Shown piece after piece: positions 31,018 through 42,880 of a stretch of DNA of 64,000 nt (positions are counted from its first letter, which is position 1; the number at the start of each line of letters is the position of its first letter). The position numbers were made by a program, and so were the translations under genes. The DNA comes from Reticulitermes speratus. Taxonomy: Eukaryota; Arthropoda; Insecta; Blattodea; Rhinotermitidae. Under the pieces are notes generated by a model. The model did no database searches. It was not told the origin of the DNA and worked only from the letters and a program-made list of their open reading frames with translations. The stretch covers positions 953,501 to 1,017,500 of the forward strand of contig JAJKFL010000007.1 of assembly GCA_021186555.1 (NCBI GenBank). Direction: 5' to 3'.

Positions 31018-31402
31018 TACATGAAAGTTTGTATTTGAATATTTTCCGAATAATTTTCGAGAAAATGCAAGTTGCATTAAAATCTGACAAAAATAACGAC
31101 TACTTTATATGCAGATTTATGTACATTTGTGACAGTATCTCGCTCAGTTCTTCCTATAATGAGAAATGTTTCAGACAAAAGTTGTAGAGAAAACCAAAAC
31201 ACACATTTTATGTTCAATAACTTTTTTCCTGAAATCGTGCTGTTTATGAGATAATTTAGAAAAATATGGTCGAGCCAGACAGGCCACAGATGACATAATA
31301 CGGCGCATGCGCTTTAAGTACTGCATAACAAAGGCTACAGACACATGTAATACTTATTGCTTCTACATGGCAAAAATGCTTACGCGAACGCGCCTTTTTG
31401 TT
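31018..31402 (-). mobile_element. MITE-like element copy 2, truncated at one end
   Basis: Reverse complement of most of the element at 44027-44512 over nearly 400 bp at moderate identity. It includes ACACACATTTTATGTTCAAT, AATACGGCGCATGCGC and the terminal GCGAACGCGCC at 31384-31394. The other terminus is lost; the copy abuts the truncated 5' end of LINE-a. Confidence 0.75.
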
Positions 31403-32659
31403 AGCTTATACTTTCACTGCCTGTCTCGTTGCGTTGTGTATTTTCTGAGGAAAGGAACAACTTTGAGTTTAAGTTACTGTTAGAAAGGCTATATCTCATA
31501 TTGAGCCAATATGAACCAAAATTTAATTCGCTGTACAACGTTGAGTGTAAACCTCTAATACGATTAAGCAAATCGAGTTTCTTAATTAATCGACTGGGTC
31601 GCCCCCCTAGACAGCGTTGGGACAGACGTGAAGCAAATCACAACTTTGTACCTGTTACTGAAAGGTATGAATAATTAATTTGCGGGTTTAATGAAATGTG
31701 TTTACGTAAAGTGATGACGTAACCTTTCGAAGACCATTGCTTAGTAGAACTTTCACCACGTTTGGTATTCAGAGATCTGAATTTTCTTCAACAATTGCAC
31801 GTACATGCTGCAATTTGTCTCACAATAAACAGATATCATATCTCTTCAACACTGTTAACGAACTGTTCTTTATTATGGAGACGCCGTGTTCTCTGTGAGG
31901 TACGGACTGAATTGTTAAATATAATTGAGATCAGTTTTTAATTTTCCAAGGGTGAAAATAAATCCGATCATTAATTCCGAGACGAAATGTACCGACAGAC
32001 TGACTAAGAGAATAAATTAATAATGAGCATAAGAAAGAAGGGACAGAGAATTGGATGCATTAAACCAAACAAACAAAGAAGAAAACGGAAGTAGGAGACT
32101 TCATAGGGAGGGAAAAATAGTATAGAGAGAATAAATGAATGAAAATCTGTGAAGGAAGTTTGGAAAATAAAGAGTGTACAATAAGTAAGGAGAGAAAATC
32201 ATACATGAAACTATGCTTACGTATTATCCATGAAATTTTTTTCTGTTATGTATTTTAAAATATGATCAGTGTCTGATGCTGTATAACGTTTGTGATAAGA
32301 CGGCTGGTGAGATGGAAAGGAGTTTGGCCCTTTTGCCGTCGCGGCGACATTACCAGCCAACTTTGCACCAAGGCTAACGTGGGTTAAAGTAAAGAGTTTC
32401 ACTGGATACGATCTGACATAGGAATTACACTTAAGGCTTTGATATATGGCAGCCAATAGCAGTGCGAATAAAGCAAGCCATAACATTGTACTGCAGTGCT
32501 GCAGCGAAGACAGGGGCCACTTGAAAGCAACTGTATTGTACAATGGAAACTGTACGGTTCGAACATTTCGTACTTTTGATTCTACGGATGTTCAATATAA
32601 AGCGATAGGAAGTTAATTAACTGTTTAAAGTCCCGTAGTAACAATATGTGTCATGTACT
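31403..32659. other. 1.25-kb stretch without recognised features
   Basis: Purine-rich around 32000-32200. No exon, SINE box or array recognised. Confidence 0.35.
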
Positions 32660-32762
32660 TTAACATTTAAAACGACTGGCTACGGGCTGGACCATCCGGG
32701 ATCGAATCCCGCTGGGGGCGAGATTTTCCGCGTCCGTCTAGACCGGCCCTGGATCTGCTGCT
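32660..32762 (+). mobile_element. SINE-C head fragment
   Basis: GACTGGCTACGGGCTGGACC and ATCGAATCCCGCTGGGGGCG (B-box-like) are followed by CGTCCGTCTAGACCGGCCCT, the start of the SINE-C body. The 3' half is missing. Confidence 0.5.
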
Positions 32763-32834
32763 GCAAGTTATACATAAACAGAGACATAAGCTAGTGTAGT
32801 GTAAAAATTAGCATGTTCTGCGGTGTGACACCTT

Positions 32835-32985
32835 GTGGCCTTATGTAGCTTCATTATGGAGGCAGGGCATTCATCTAAAAACATGATACACGTCTACCAA
32901 ACTTCACGGTATCACGCTTAAGAAGACAGTAATTTTTTTAGAGTCACCTCCATAAGAACGTAAAATCTTACGTAGTGTAATGTTT
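32835..32985 (+). repeat. P-arm repeat fragment
   Basis: TTATGGAGGCAGGGCATTCA, CGTCTACCAAACTTCACGGT, AGAAGACAGTAATTTTTTTA and GTCACCTCCATAAGAACG give the plus arm. A reversed GTGTGACACCTTGTGGCC just before it (about 32822-32839) may be the remnant of a minus arm. Confidence 0.5.
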
Positions 32986-32989
32986 TCTT

Positions 32990-33468
32990 TTTTGTGAAGA
33001 TTTCAAACGTAGAATTGTGTCGTATTAAACAAATAAATTCCTGATAAGTTTCAGTTTCTGCTCGGAATTGTCTGAACCTCGCTGTTTGACTTACAAAGAT
33101 GCATAGGAATGAGAGTCATTGTTACGTCCTTATCTTGGACGGAATGAGTTGGAAACAGATAATAAAAGCAACTTGAAAGTAACGAATGAAGATTGATAGA
33201 AAGGTGAGTGGAACAGGACAGTGGGAAGCCCAGGAGCTGCACAGCTTTCGGAGGGAAAAGTTCCTGCTTGCTGTGTGGAAAAATAAGTTACAAAACTTTA
33301 AGTATAAGATGTTTTGTTCTTCCTGCGGCTACGGAAAAAGTTGAGAGGAAGACAGTGTAAATGTGTGGTGTAGACAAAGAAAGAGTGTAGATAGGAGAAT
33401 AAGACGATACGTTGTTGTTACGAACATCGTAGGAACATTGTGATAGTGGGAACGGTGCAAGTAGAGCG
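32990..33468. other. unassigned DNA
   Basis: No feature recognised before the 30-bp array. Confidence 0.3.
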
Positions 33469-34794
33469 GACGTTACTGTTGCTAACAGATCTGCTAAGGA
33501 CGTTACTGTTGCTAACAGATCTGCTAAGGACGTTACTGTTGCTAACAGATCTGCTAAGGACGTTACTGTTGCTAACAGATCTGCTAAGGACGTTACTGTT
33601 GCTAACAGATCTGCTAAGGACGTTACTGTTGCTAACAGATCTGCTAAGGACGTTACTGTTGCTAACAGATCTGCTAAGGACGTTACTGTTGCTAACAGAT
33701 CTGCTAAGGACGTTACTGTTGCTAACAGATCTGCCAAGGACGTTACTGTTGCTAACAGATCTGCTAAGGACGTTACTGTTGCTAACAGATCTGCTAAGGA
33801 CGTTACTGTTGCTAACAGATCTGCTAAGGACGTTACTGTTGCTAACAGATCTGCTAAGGACGTTACTGTTGCTAACAGATCTGCTAAGGACGTTACTGTT
33901 GCTAACAGATCTGCTAAGGACGTTACTGTTGCTAACAGATCTGCTAAGGACGTTACTGTTGCTAACAGATCTGCTAAGGACGTTACTGTTGCTAACAGAT
34001 CTGCTAAGGACGTTACTGTTGCTAACAGATCTGCTAAGGACGTTACTGTTGCTAACAGATCTGCTAAGGACGTTACTGTTGCTAACAGATCTGCTAAGGA
34101 CGTTTACTGTTGCTAACAGTATCTGCTAAGGACGTTACTGTTGCTAACAGATCTGCTAAGGACGTTACTGTTGCTAACAGATCTGCTAAGGACGTTACTG
34201 TTGCTAACAGATCTGCTAAGGACGTTACTGTTGCTAACAGATCTGCTAAGGACGTTACTGTTGCTAACAGATCTGCTAAGGACGTTACTGTTGCTAACAG
34301 ATCTGCTAAGGACGTTACTGTTGCTAACAGATCTGCTAAGGACGTTACTGTTGCTAACAGATCTGCTAAGGACGTTACTGTTGCTAACAGATCTGCTAAG
34401 GACGTTACTGTTGCTAACAGATCTGCTAAGGACGTTACTGTTGCTAACAGATCTGCTAAGGACGTTACTGTTGCTAACAGATCTGCTAAGGACGTTACTG
34501 TTGCTAACAGATCTGCTAAGGACGTTACTGTTGCTAACAGATCTGCTAAGGACGTTACTGTTGCTAACAGATCTGCTAAGGACGTTACTGTTGCTAACAG
34601 ATCTGCTAAGGACGTTACTGTTGCTAACAGATCTGCTAAGGACGTTACTGTTGCTAACAGATCTGCTAAGGACGTTACTGTTGCTAACAGATCTGCTAAG
34701 GACGTTACTGTTGCTAACAGATCTGCTAAGGACGTTACTGTTGCTAACAGATCTGCTAAGGACGTTACTGTTGCTAACAGATCTGCTAAGGACG
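33469..34794. repeat. 30-bp minisatellite, 44 copies, nearly invariant
   Basis: Unit gacgttactgttgctaacag plus atctgctaag (contains an AGATCT site). Only three deviations: one ctgccaag copy (near 33734) and two single-T insertions in one unit at about 34105-34120. The period is a multiple of three and lacks stops in several frames, so frames of about 230-250 codons are open on both strands. The repeated peptides (such as KDVTVANRSA) have no family match I know. Confidence 0.99.
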
Positions 34795-34879
34795 CACAAA
34801 TATATTAATATATTAATATATTCAACCCTTTGAAGTGTGGAACTCAAGTAATACATAAAACTTCTAACTTTACAATAAA

Positions 34880-34985
34880 CACATATCTTCTAGCAGGATC
34901 TTCCGAAACGTCTGTAGCTAGTTACAAATCAACACGGCGTTATACGTTAGAAGGCTAACCCTCATCAACAACGCTGTAAAAACGT
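34880..34985 (+). repeat. P-arm fragment
   Basis: TCTTCCGAAACGTCTGTAGC, TAGTTACAAATCAACACGGC and GTTATACGTTAGAAGG match CCGAAACGTCGGTA, CTACCA, ACACGGCGTCAC..AGAAG of the consensus. The start box is not preserved. Confidence 0.45.
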
Positions 34986-34989
34986 CAGA

Positions 34990-35390
34990 TCACACGTGAT
35001 GTCAGCTTTAGCTTTACAAATACCAGCCGCTTAATGCTGCCTAGCTAAATAACCTCCGTCAGCGTGAACAGCGCGCAGATTGCTTGAAGTCAGAGCGGGT
35101 GGTTGGTATAGTAACCGTTGTGATGACGAAGTTAATGAGTGGCGTTATGTGCTGTCGGGGGTGCGTGTGGAGATTACTGCCTTCCGTAGTGTGGCCAGTG
35201 CCCTCGAGGGGGGGGGGGGGGAGCCGGTACAAATAAGCGGGGCTTGGCGGTCCGGAAGGGGGCTCCACTATGTTTGTCTTACTCCGTAGTATCATTATCT
35301 GTCGACTGTACAAACTAACCCTTTCAGACCAAGCCCATTTGACTCTGCAACTGACAGTCAATCTTTCCGATTTAGTGTAAAGGTTTTTAG
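34990..35390. other. unassigned DNA with a G14 run
   Basis: A homopolymer of 14 G at 35208-35221. Otherwise nothing recognised. Confidence 0.45.
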
Positions 35391-35462
35391 CAGGTCCGCC
35401 CTTGCTGGGGGTCCCGAAACAAATTTTTCACCGGGGGCCCGAACCCTCTCTCGGTGGCCCTG
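35391..35462. repeat. GC-rich inverted-repeat fragment
   Basis: caggtccgcc at 35391-35400 and ggtggccctg at 35453-35462 are imperfect terminal inverted repeats (8 of 10). The 72-bp segment is rich in gggggtcccgaa/gggggcccgaa blocks. Possibly a deleted MITE. Confidence 0.35.
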
Positions 35463-35464
35463 AG

Positions 35465-35545
35465 TGTGGCGCCATGTGGTTTGTTACCTATTTACGAAAC
35501 TACACGTCGTCACATCCTGGAAGACATCAAGGATGATAAACCAAT
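35465..35545 (+). repeat. P-arm downstream fragment
   Basis: GGTTTGTTACCTATTTACGA, AACTACACGTCGTCACATCC and TGGAAGACATCAAGG match the arm consensus after its GAAA box. Confidence 0.5.
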
Positions 35546-35609
35546 GTTCAGTTTACGTTAGCAGTTAGTTAGCAGTTAGGTTGACCAAGTCATGGAAATT
35601 ACATGGACG

Positions 35610-35845
35610 GGCTATGTGTCACCCATGCTGAATTCAGAAATGCATACAAAATTTTAGTCGGAAGATCCCGAAATAATGAGACAACTTGGGAGGCATATAC
35701 CTAGAAGGCGAATAATATTAAACTGGATCTTATGCAACTATAATGTGTGTTTGTGGTCTGAATTTATCTGACTCGCACAGGGACCTCTGGCAACCTCTTG
35801 TGAATATGATAAACTTCGGTATTCAAGAAACGGGGGGATTTCTTA
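35610..35845 (+). pseudogene. LINE-b 3' end, strongly decayed
   Basis: TTTTAGTCGGAAGATCCCGA, ACTTGGGAGGCATATACCTA, GAAGGCGAATAATATTAAAC, then GGACCTCTGGCAACCTCTTG and TGAATATGATAAACTTCGG follow the order of [14 protein letters not shown].., ENNIKMDL.. and [16 protein letters not shown] in LINE-b. Confidence 0.45.
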
Positions 35846-36016
35846 TCTGATTAAGCAATATTGCTTGTTATATTGATTATGTAAAGATTTTACAGTCAAA
35901 CCCATCATAGGCTGTGTCTCAGTGCCAAACATTTCTGAAATAACGGAACTTTAGTCGCTAATTCTCCTTTCGTGTTCGTTGATGGCAGATAATGCATTGA
36001 TAGGGTGTTCTACGGG

Positions 36017-36327
36017 GAGCGCGCGGTGGCGTAGTTGGTTGAGGCACTACGCTACAAATCGGAACGTCGCGGGTTCCATTCCCGATGGTGTCATTGGAAT
36101 TAATTCCTTGACATAATCGTTTCGGTCGCCCTATGGCCCTGGGGTCGACTCAGCCTCTAACAGAAATGAGTACCAGGAGTATTTCCTGGGGGTAAAGGCG
36201 GCCGGTGCGTAGAGCTGACAACCTTACCACCTTCATGTGCCGACTGTCTACAAATCTGGGAGCCTCAACCTCCTGGACCCCTCAGGGCCTGTCTAGGCCT
36301 GTAATGGGGTTGCTTTACCTTTACCTA
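36017..36327 (+). mobile_element. SINE-B, full length
   Basis: A-box-like GGTGGCGTAGTTGGTTGAGG, B-box-like GTCGCGGGTTCCATTCCCG, GATGGTGTCATTGG, CCTATGGCCCTGGGGTCGAC, AAAGGCGGCCGGTGCGTAGA, CTGGGAGCCTCAACCTCCTG and a GCTTTACCTTTACC 3' end. Best forward copy of the family. Confidence 0.88.
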
Positions 36328-36389
36328 GGGTGTTATACTGCCAGTAAGTTACATGTTCACATTGCCGACATGAACAGTGAGGAGAAATG

Positions 36390-36654
36390 TGACTTTTAAA
36401 GTGCAGTGGTAATTATATGTACCACCTGTTTCAACATTATGAAACTCTGCACCTTGTCCACGTAGTACAATATTTGTGTGTGTCATGCTGTTCTCACAAC
36501 CAACCGCAGTTATTTCTCTAAACAACAGTAAACAGTTGGCCTGTGAAGCAGACGCAGTGTTAAGGTGTGTAATTCATGCTCCGTAGGATTATACAGTGTC
36601 TTACTATTAACCCCATAGAGCAAAGTCCCCACTGAGAAGCTCATAGTCGCTCTG
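36390..36654. other. unassigned DNA
   Basis: No feature recognised. Confidence 0.3.
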
Positions 36655-36770
36655 TTAATCGAGAAATTTCTATATTTTGTGAAACGCGTAGGTTCATTAC
36701 CGTTTTCACAAAAGCCGGTCACTGTACCATATCCTAAGCTAGATGGATTCAGTTCAGAGTCCGCCATTCT
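36655..36770 (-). pseudogene. LINE-b 3' fragment
   Basis: CGCGTAGGTTCATTACCGTT, TTCACAAAAGCCGGTCACTG and ACCATATCCTAAGCTAG are the reversed end of LINE-b (gaacccgaaggttcattacc, acaacagcccgccacctgtc, ctatcctgagccat). Confidence 0.45.
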
Positions 36771-37039
36771 CTTTTTTGAACGTAGACTTCAATATTATAT
36801 TGCAATCTACGCTTTTGTCGTTCAAGTGACTGTTTTCTTCAGTGTTTCCTACTAACCGCAATACGTGCCTGTCTTTACCTCCATGCCTGCACATGTCCCA
36901 CCTATATAGTTCTACTTTATGTGATCTTCCTAATGATATTTTTTTTGTAATGTGTGTACTTGTATTTACTGTATGTATTTTGTTTTGTAATTGTGTATAG
37001 TTTGTTTTGTATTGTTATTTTTATGTGTATTTATATGTC

Positions 37040-40000
37040 CATTTGTATTGTGTGTACTAGTGTAAGGACTACTGCCACCGGGTGAAAACATTTGTATTGT
37101 GTGTACTGTGTAAGGACTACTGCCACCGGGTGAAAACATTTGTATTGTGTGTACTAGTGTAAGGACTACTGCCACCGGGTGAAAACATTTGTATTGTGTG
37201 TACTGTGTAAGGACTACTGCCACCGGGTGGAAAACATTTGTATTGTGTGTACTAGTGTAAGGACTACTGCCACCGGGTGAAAACATTTGTATTGTGTGTA
37301 CTAGTGTAAGGACTACTGCCACCGGGTGAAAACATTTGTATTGTGTGTACTAGTGTAAGGACTACTGCCACCGGGTGAAAACATTTGTATTGTGTGTACT
37401 AGTGTAAGGACTACTGCCACCGGGTGAAAACATTTGTATTGTGTGTACTAGTGTAAGGACTACTGCCACCGGGTGAAAACATTTGTATTGTGTGTACTGT
37501 GTAAGGACTACTGCCACCGGGTGAAAACATTTGTATTGTGTGTACTAGTGTAAGGACTACTGCCACCGGGTGAAAACATTTGTATTGTGTGTACTAGTGT
37601 AAGGACTACTGCCACCGGGTGAAAACATTTGTATTGTGTGTACTAGTGTAAGGACTACTGCCACCGGGTGAAAACATTTGTATTGTGTGTACTAGTGTAA
37701 GGACTACTGCCACCGGGTGAAAACATTTGTATTGTGTGTACTAGTGTAAGGACTACTGCCACCGGGTGAAAACATTTGTATTGTGTGTACTAGTGTAAGG
37801 ACTACTGCCACCGGGTGAAAACATTTGTATTGTGTGTACTAGTGTAAGGACTACTGCCACCGGGTGAAAACATTTGTATTGTGTGTACTAGTGTAAGGAC
37901 TACTGCCACCGGGTGAAAACATTTGTATTGTGTGTACTAGTGTAAGGACTACTGCCACCGGGTGAAAACATTTGTATTGTGTGTACTGTGTAAGGACTAC
38001 TGCCACCGGGTGAAAACATTTGTATTGTGTGTACTAGTGTAAGGACTACTGCCACCGGGTGAAAACATTTGTATTGTGTGTACTAGTGTAAGGACTACTG
38101 CCACCGGGTGAAAACATTTGTATTGTGTGTACTAGTGTAAGGACTACTGCCACCGGGTGAAAACATTTGTATTGTGTGTACTAGTGTAAGGACTACTGCC
38201 ACCGGGTGAAAACATTTGTATTGTGTGTACTAGTGTAAGGACTACTGCCACCGGGTGAAAACATTTGTATTGTGTGTACTAGTGTAAGGACTACTGCCAC
38301 CGGGTGAAAACATTTGTATTGTGTGTACTAGTGTAAGGACTACTGCCACCGGGTGAAAACATTTGTATTGTGTGTACTAGTGTAAGGACTACTGCCACCG
38401 GGTGAAAACATTTGTATTGTGTGTACTAGTGTAAGGACTACTGCCACCGGGTGAAAACATTTGTATTGTGTGTACTAGTGTAAGGACTACTGCCACCGGG
38501 TGAAAACATTTGTATTGTGTACTAGTGTAAGGACTACTGCCACCGGGTGAAAACATTTGTATTGTGTGTACTAGTGTAAGGACTACTGCCACCGGGTGAA
38601 AACATTTGTATTGTGTGTACTAGTGTAAGGACTGCTGCCACCGGGTGAAAACATTTGTATTGTGTGTACTAGTGTAAGGACTACTGCCACCGGGTGAACA
38701 CATTTGTATTGTGTGTACTAGTGTAAGGACTACTGCCACCGGGTGAAAACATTTGTATTGTGTGTACTAGTGTAAGGACTACTGCCACCGGGTGAACACA
38801 TTTGTATTGTGTGTACTAGTGTAAGGACTACTGCCACCGGGTGAACACATTTGTATTGTGTGTACTAGTGTAAGGACTACTGCCACCGGGTGAAAACATT
38901 TGTATTGTGTGTACTAGTGTAAGGACTACTGCCACCGGGTGAACACATTTGTATTGTGTGTACTAGTGTAAGGACTACTGCCACCGGGTGAAAACATTTG
39001 TATTGTGTGTACTAGTGTAAGGACTACTGCCACCGGGTGAACACATTTGTATTGTGTGTACTAGTGTAAGGACTACTGCCACCGGGTGAACACATTTGTA
39101 TTGTGTGTACTAGTGTAAGGACTACTGCCACCGGGTGAACACATTTGTATTGTGTGTACTAGTGTAAGGACTACTGCCACCGGGTGAACACATTTGTATT
39201 GTGTGTACTAGTGTAAGGACTACTGCCACCGGGTGAACACATTTGTATTGTGTGTACTAGTGTAAGGACTACTGCCACCGGGTGAACACATTTGTATTGT
39301 GTGTACTAGTGTAAGGACTACTGCCACCGGGTGAACACATTTGTATTGTGTGTACTAGTGTAAGGACTACTGCCACCGGGTGAACACATTTGTATTGTGT
39401 GTACTAGTGTAAGGACTACTGCCACCGGGTGAACACATTTGTATTGTGTGTACTAGTGTAAGGACTACTGCCACCGGGTGAACACATTTGTATTGTGTGT
39501 ACTAGTGTAAGGACTACTGCCACCGGTGAACACATTTGTATTGTGTGTACTAGTGTAAGGACTACTGCCACCGGGTGAACACATTTGTATTGTGTGTACT
39601 AGTGTAAGGACTACTGCCACCGGGTGAACACATTTGTATTGTGTGTACTAGTGTAAGGACTACTGCCACCGGGTGAACACATTTGTATTGTGTGTACTAG
39701 TGTAAGGACTACTGCCACCGGGTGAACACATTTGTATTGTGTGTACTAGTGTAAGGACTACTGCCACCGGGTGAACACATTTGTATTGTGTGTACTAGTG
39801 TAAGGACTACTGCCACCGGTGAAAACATTTGTGTTGTGTGTACTAGTGTAAGGACTACTGCCACTGGGTGAACACATTTGTATTGTGTGTACTAGTGTAA
39901 GGACTACTGCCACCGGTGAACACATTTGTATTGTGTGTACTAGTGTAAGGACTACTGCCACCGGGTGAAAACATTTGTGTTGTGTGTACTAGTGTAAGGA

Positions 40001-41195
40001 CTACTGCCACCGGTGAAAACATTTGTATTGTGTGTACTAGTGTAAGGACTACTGCCACCGGGTGAAAACATTTGTATTGTGTGTACTAGTGTAAGGACTA
40101 CTGCCACCGGGTGAAAACATTTGTATTGTGTGTACTAGTGTAAGGACTACTGCCACCGGGTGAAAACATTTGTATTGTGTGTACTAGTGTAAGGACTACT
40201 GCCACCGGGTGAAAACATTTGTGTTGTGTGTACTAGTGTAAGGACTACTGCCACCGGGTGAACACATTTGTATTGTGTGTACTAGTGTAAGGACTACTGC
40301 CACCGGGTGAAAACATTTGTGTTGTGTGTACTAGTGTAAGGACTACTGCCACTGGGTGAACACATTTGTATTGTGTGTACTAGTGTAAGGACTACTGCCA
40401 CCGGGTGAACACATTTGTATTGTGTGTACTAGTGTAAGGACTACTGCCACCGGGTGAAAACATTTGTGTTGTGTGTACTAGTGTAAGGACTACTGCCACC
40501 GGGTGAAAACATTTGTATTGTGTGTACTAGTGTAAGGACTACTGCCACCGGGTGAAAACATTTGTATTGTGTGTACTAGTGTAAGGACTACTGCCACCGG
40601 GTGAAAACATTTGTATTGTGTGTACTAGTGTAAGGACTACTGCCACCGGGTGAAAACATTTGTATTGTGTGTACTAGTGTAAGGACTACTGCCACCGGGT
40701 GAAAACATTTGTGTTGTGTGTACTAGTGTAAGGACTACTGCCACCGGGTGAACACATTTGTATGTGTGTACTAGTGTAAGGACTACTGCCACCGGTGAAA
40801 ACATTTGTGTTGTGTGTACTAGTGTAAGGACTACTGCCACTGGGTGAACACATTTGTATTGTGTGTACTAGTGTAAGGACTACTGCCACCGGGTGAACAC
40901 ATTTGTATTGTGTGTACTAGTGTAAGGACTACTGCCACCGGGTGAAAACATTTGTGTTGTGTGTACTAGTGTAAGGACTACTGCCACCGGGTGAAAACAT
41001 TTGTATTGTGTGTACTAGTGTAAGGACTACTGCCACCGGGTGAAAACATTTGTATTGTGTGTACTAGTGTAAGGACTACTGCCACCGGGTGAAAACATTT
41101 GTATTGTGTGTACTAGTGTAAGGACTACTGCCACCGGGTGAAAACATTTGTATTGTGTGTACTAGTGTAAGGACTACTGCCACCGGGTGAAAACC
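37040..41195. repeat. 49-bp minisatellite, about 85 copies
   Basis: Unit catttgtattgtgtgtacta plus gtgtaaggactactgccaccgggtgaaaa-type remainder, 49 bp (47 when one AG dinucleotide is missing). Variants fall in zones: the aaaaca form dominates 37040-38690, the aacaca form 38690-39800, and a mixture with gtgttgtg, ctgggtg and one-G-short caccggtg lies in 39800-41000, before a return to the first form. Largest array in the window. Confidence 0.99.
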
Positions 41196-41335
41196 CAATT
41201 GCAGTAAATAATAATAATAATAATAAAATAGTAATATTTGCCGAGGAATACAAATTATGAAGCTCCTCATTATGTAGTTTTCTCCATTTACCTGATACTT
41301 CTTTCCTCTTAAGCCAATAGCTTCTCCTCAACACA
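41196..41335 (-). pseudogene. LINE-b fragment abutting the 49-bp array
   Basis: Minus strand reads LRRSYWLKRKEVSGKWRKLH and NEELHNLYSSANIT, matching [33 protein letters not shown] of the 52894-53402 copy. An (AAT)n run joins it to the array. Confidence 0.7.
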
Positions 41336-42299
41336 GTGTTTTCACACTCGGTGTGTTCATTTGTTGAACAATAACAACAAGATACAGTGTTGTTGTGTTT
41401 TGATGGCGTTCTTCAAAAATTAATTCGTGTAATAACACGATATGATAAATAACACGAAAGTGTACATTCACTGATTGTTTTCGCTACTTGTGTGACGCCA
41501 AATTTCAAAGCATTACAAATCCGCACGTACAGCTGTGTTTTATCTTCATGTGTTTATATTGCAGACGGGAAGACAAAAGGTTTTGCAATCTGAAAGTCGT
41601 GCATGAAATGAACATAAAACCCAATAATTATGTTCAGGTAATGTCAAACGTAGAAGTGAGTCGGTATTTGAAAGCGTGTCTGTAAATGAAGGGAACTATT
41701 CAATACATCCAATATTTGAAAAAAAAAAACTGTCTGGTTGCTTCATAACATGACGCCTCTTTTTGAAATTCAATAAAAACCGCACTGGTTGGTAGCTCTA
41801 GCCGAGCGAATACATCACGTATACGTGACGTGTATAGAGCTGTGTTATTGAATGTATTCAAGTCACATAATATACAGCTGTGCAGCATACTGCCACAGTT
41901 GTGTGTACCGCTTAGCATTCCTATCGCTTTGCAGGCAGCAGCCTACACTTCCTTCTCCCTATGGAACAAGGAGCAGCATTAATTCACCAGCAACTCTGTT
42001 CTTAAGCTGAACATTATGGTGGAGAAGGCAGTTGTTAATGTTACCTTATGTTAATGTTACGTTATGTTCTTCACGGAGATTGAAATCTTTCTGTTGTTTA
42101 CTTATCTCTCACTACACGCCACGTCGATACGTGGATTTTACACAAACTTATGTAGGGAGTACAGATGTTTAGAAGGAAGGCGTGGAAACTTTAGGTAGGC
42201 TGAAGAATGGTGAGAGTAGACTTGAGCTGTGGATTTACTAAAAGAAAGAGGGAACAATACAGAGAGAAGCTGAAAGCATAGAAGTTTCAAGTTCTTGGC
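41336..42299. other. unassigned DNA
   Basis: A short gttaatgttac duplication sits near 42035-42068. No exon recognised. Confidence 0.3.
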
Positions 42300-42880
42300 C
42301 TAGTGTAATTTCCTTACTAAAAATGGAACAAATTTTTCAAATAGTGTAATACGTGACTTGGCACAGACTGTACGGCCTTTCGTGCGCCGGTGCTTATAAC
42401 AGCGTGACGGGCAGAACTTGTACCGAATTTCACCGAAATCTGACAATAGAAATGGAAAATACCGATAGAAATTCATTGACTGCCCTAAGAAAAGAATGAC
42501 TTTCAAATGCATTGAGCTTCAGGGAACTCACAGTTGCTCACCAACGTTATGTGAAAATCTCCTATATTGAATTTTACACAAATCGGTCAAGAAGTATGGA
42601 AACTGCGGATGGAAATTTATTTTCGCCCTCGAGTGAAGTGTGACCGCCACTGAGCCGATGTTCACGGAACTCACGCTTACTAAACTTCTTTTAAAGCATT
42701 CCTGTTTGGTAGCCATTTTAGTTTCACTGCTGCTGTACAAGTTGAACAACATTATAACAAACAATTTCTCTCTTGCATCAACAATTCCTATACCGAATTT
42801 CATGAAAATCTGCCAAACGATCCAGTCTCCGATACTGGCTCACAGAAGGATGGGAAGGACAGATGTGTGCTGCACATAAG
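42300..42880. repeat. two diverged copies of an interspersed repeat
   Basis: Phrases such as taccgaatttcaccgaaatc (42420), tattgaattttacacaaatc (42564) and taccgaatttcatgaaaatc (42791), and a ggaactcac block (42522, 42666), recur in order at a spacing near 250 bp. The phrase is typical of non-coding parts of insect DNA transposons. Family unknown. Confidence 0.35.

Noticed and set aside
33440..34856. Open frames of 229-247 codons on both strands
   Set aside because: They are wholly within the 30-bp array. The period is a multiple of three without stops; no flanking domain, no codon bias, open on both strands.
12531..41195. CRISPR-like arrays (35-bp, 30-bp and 49-bp repeats)
   Set aside because: Repeats are directly adjacent without unique spacers, in eukaryotic DNA with introns and SINEs.
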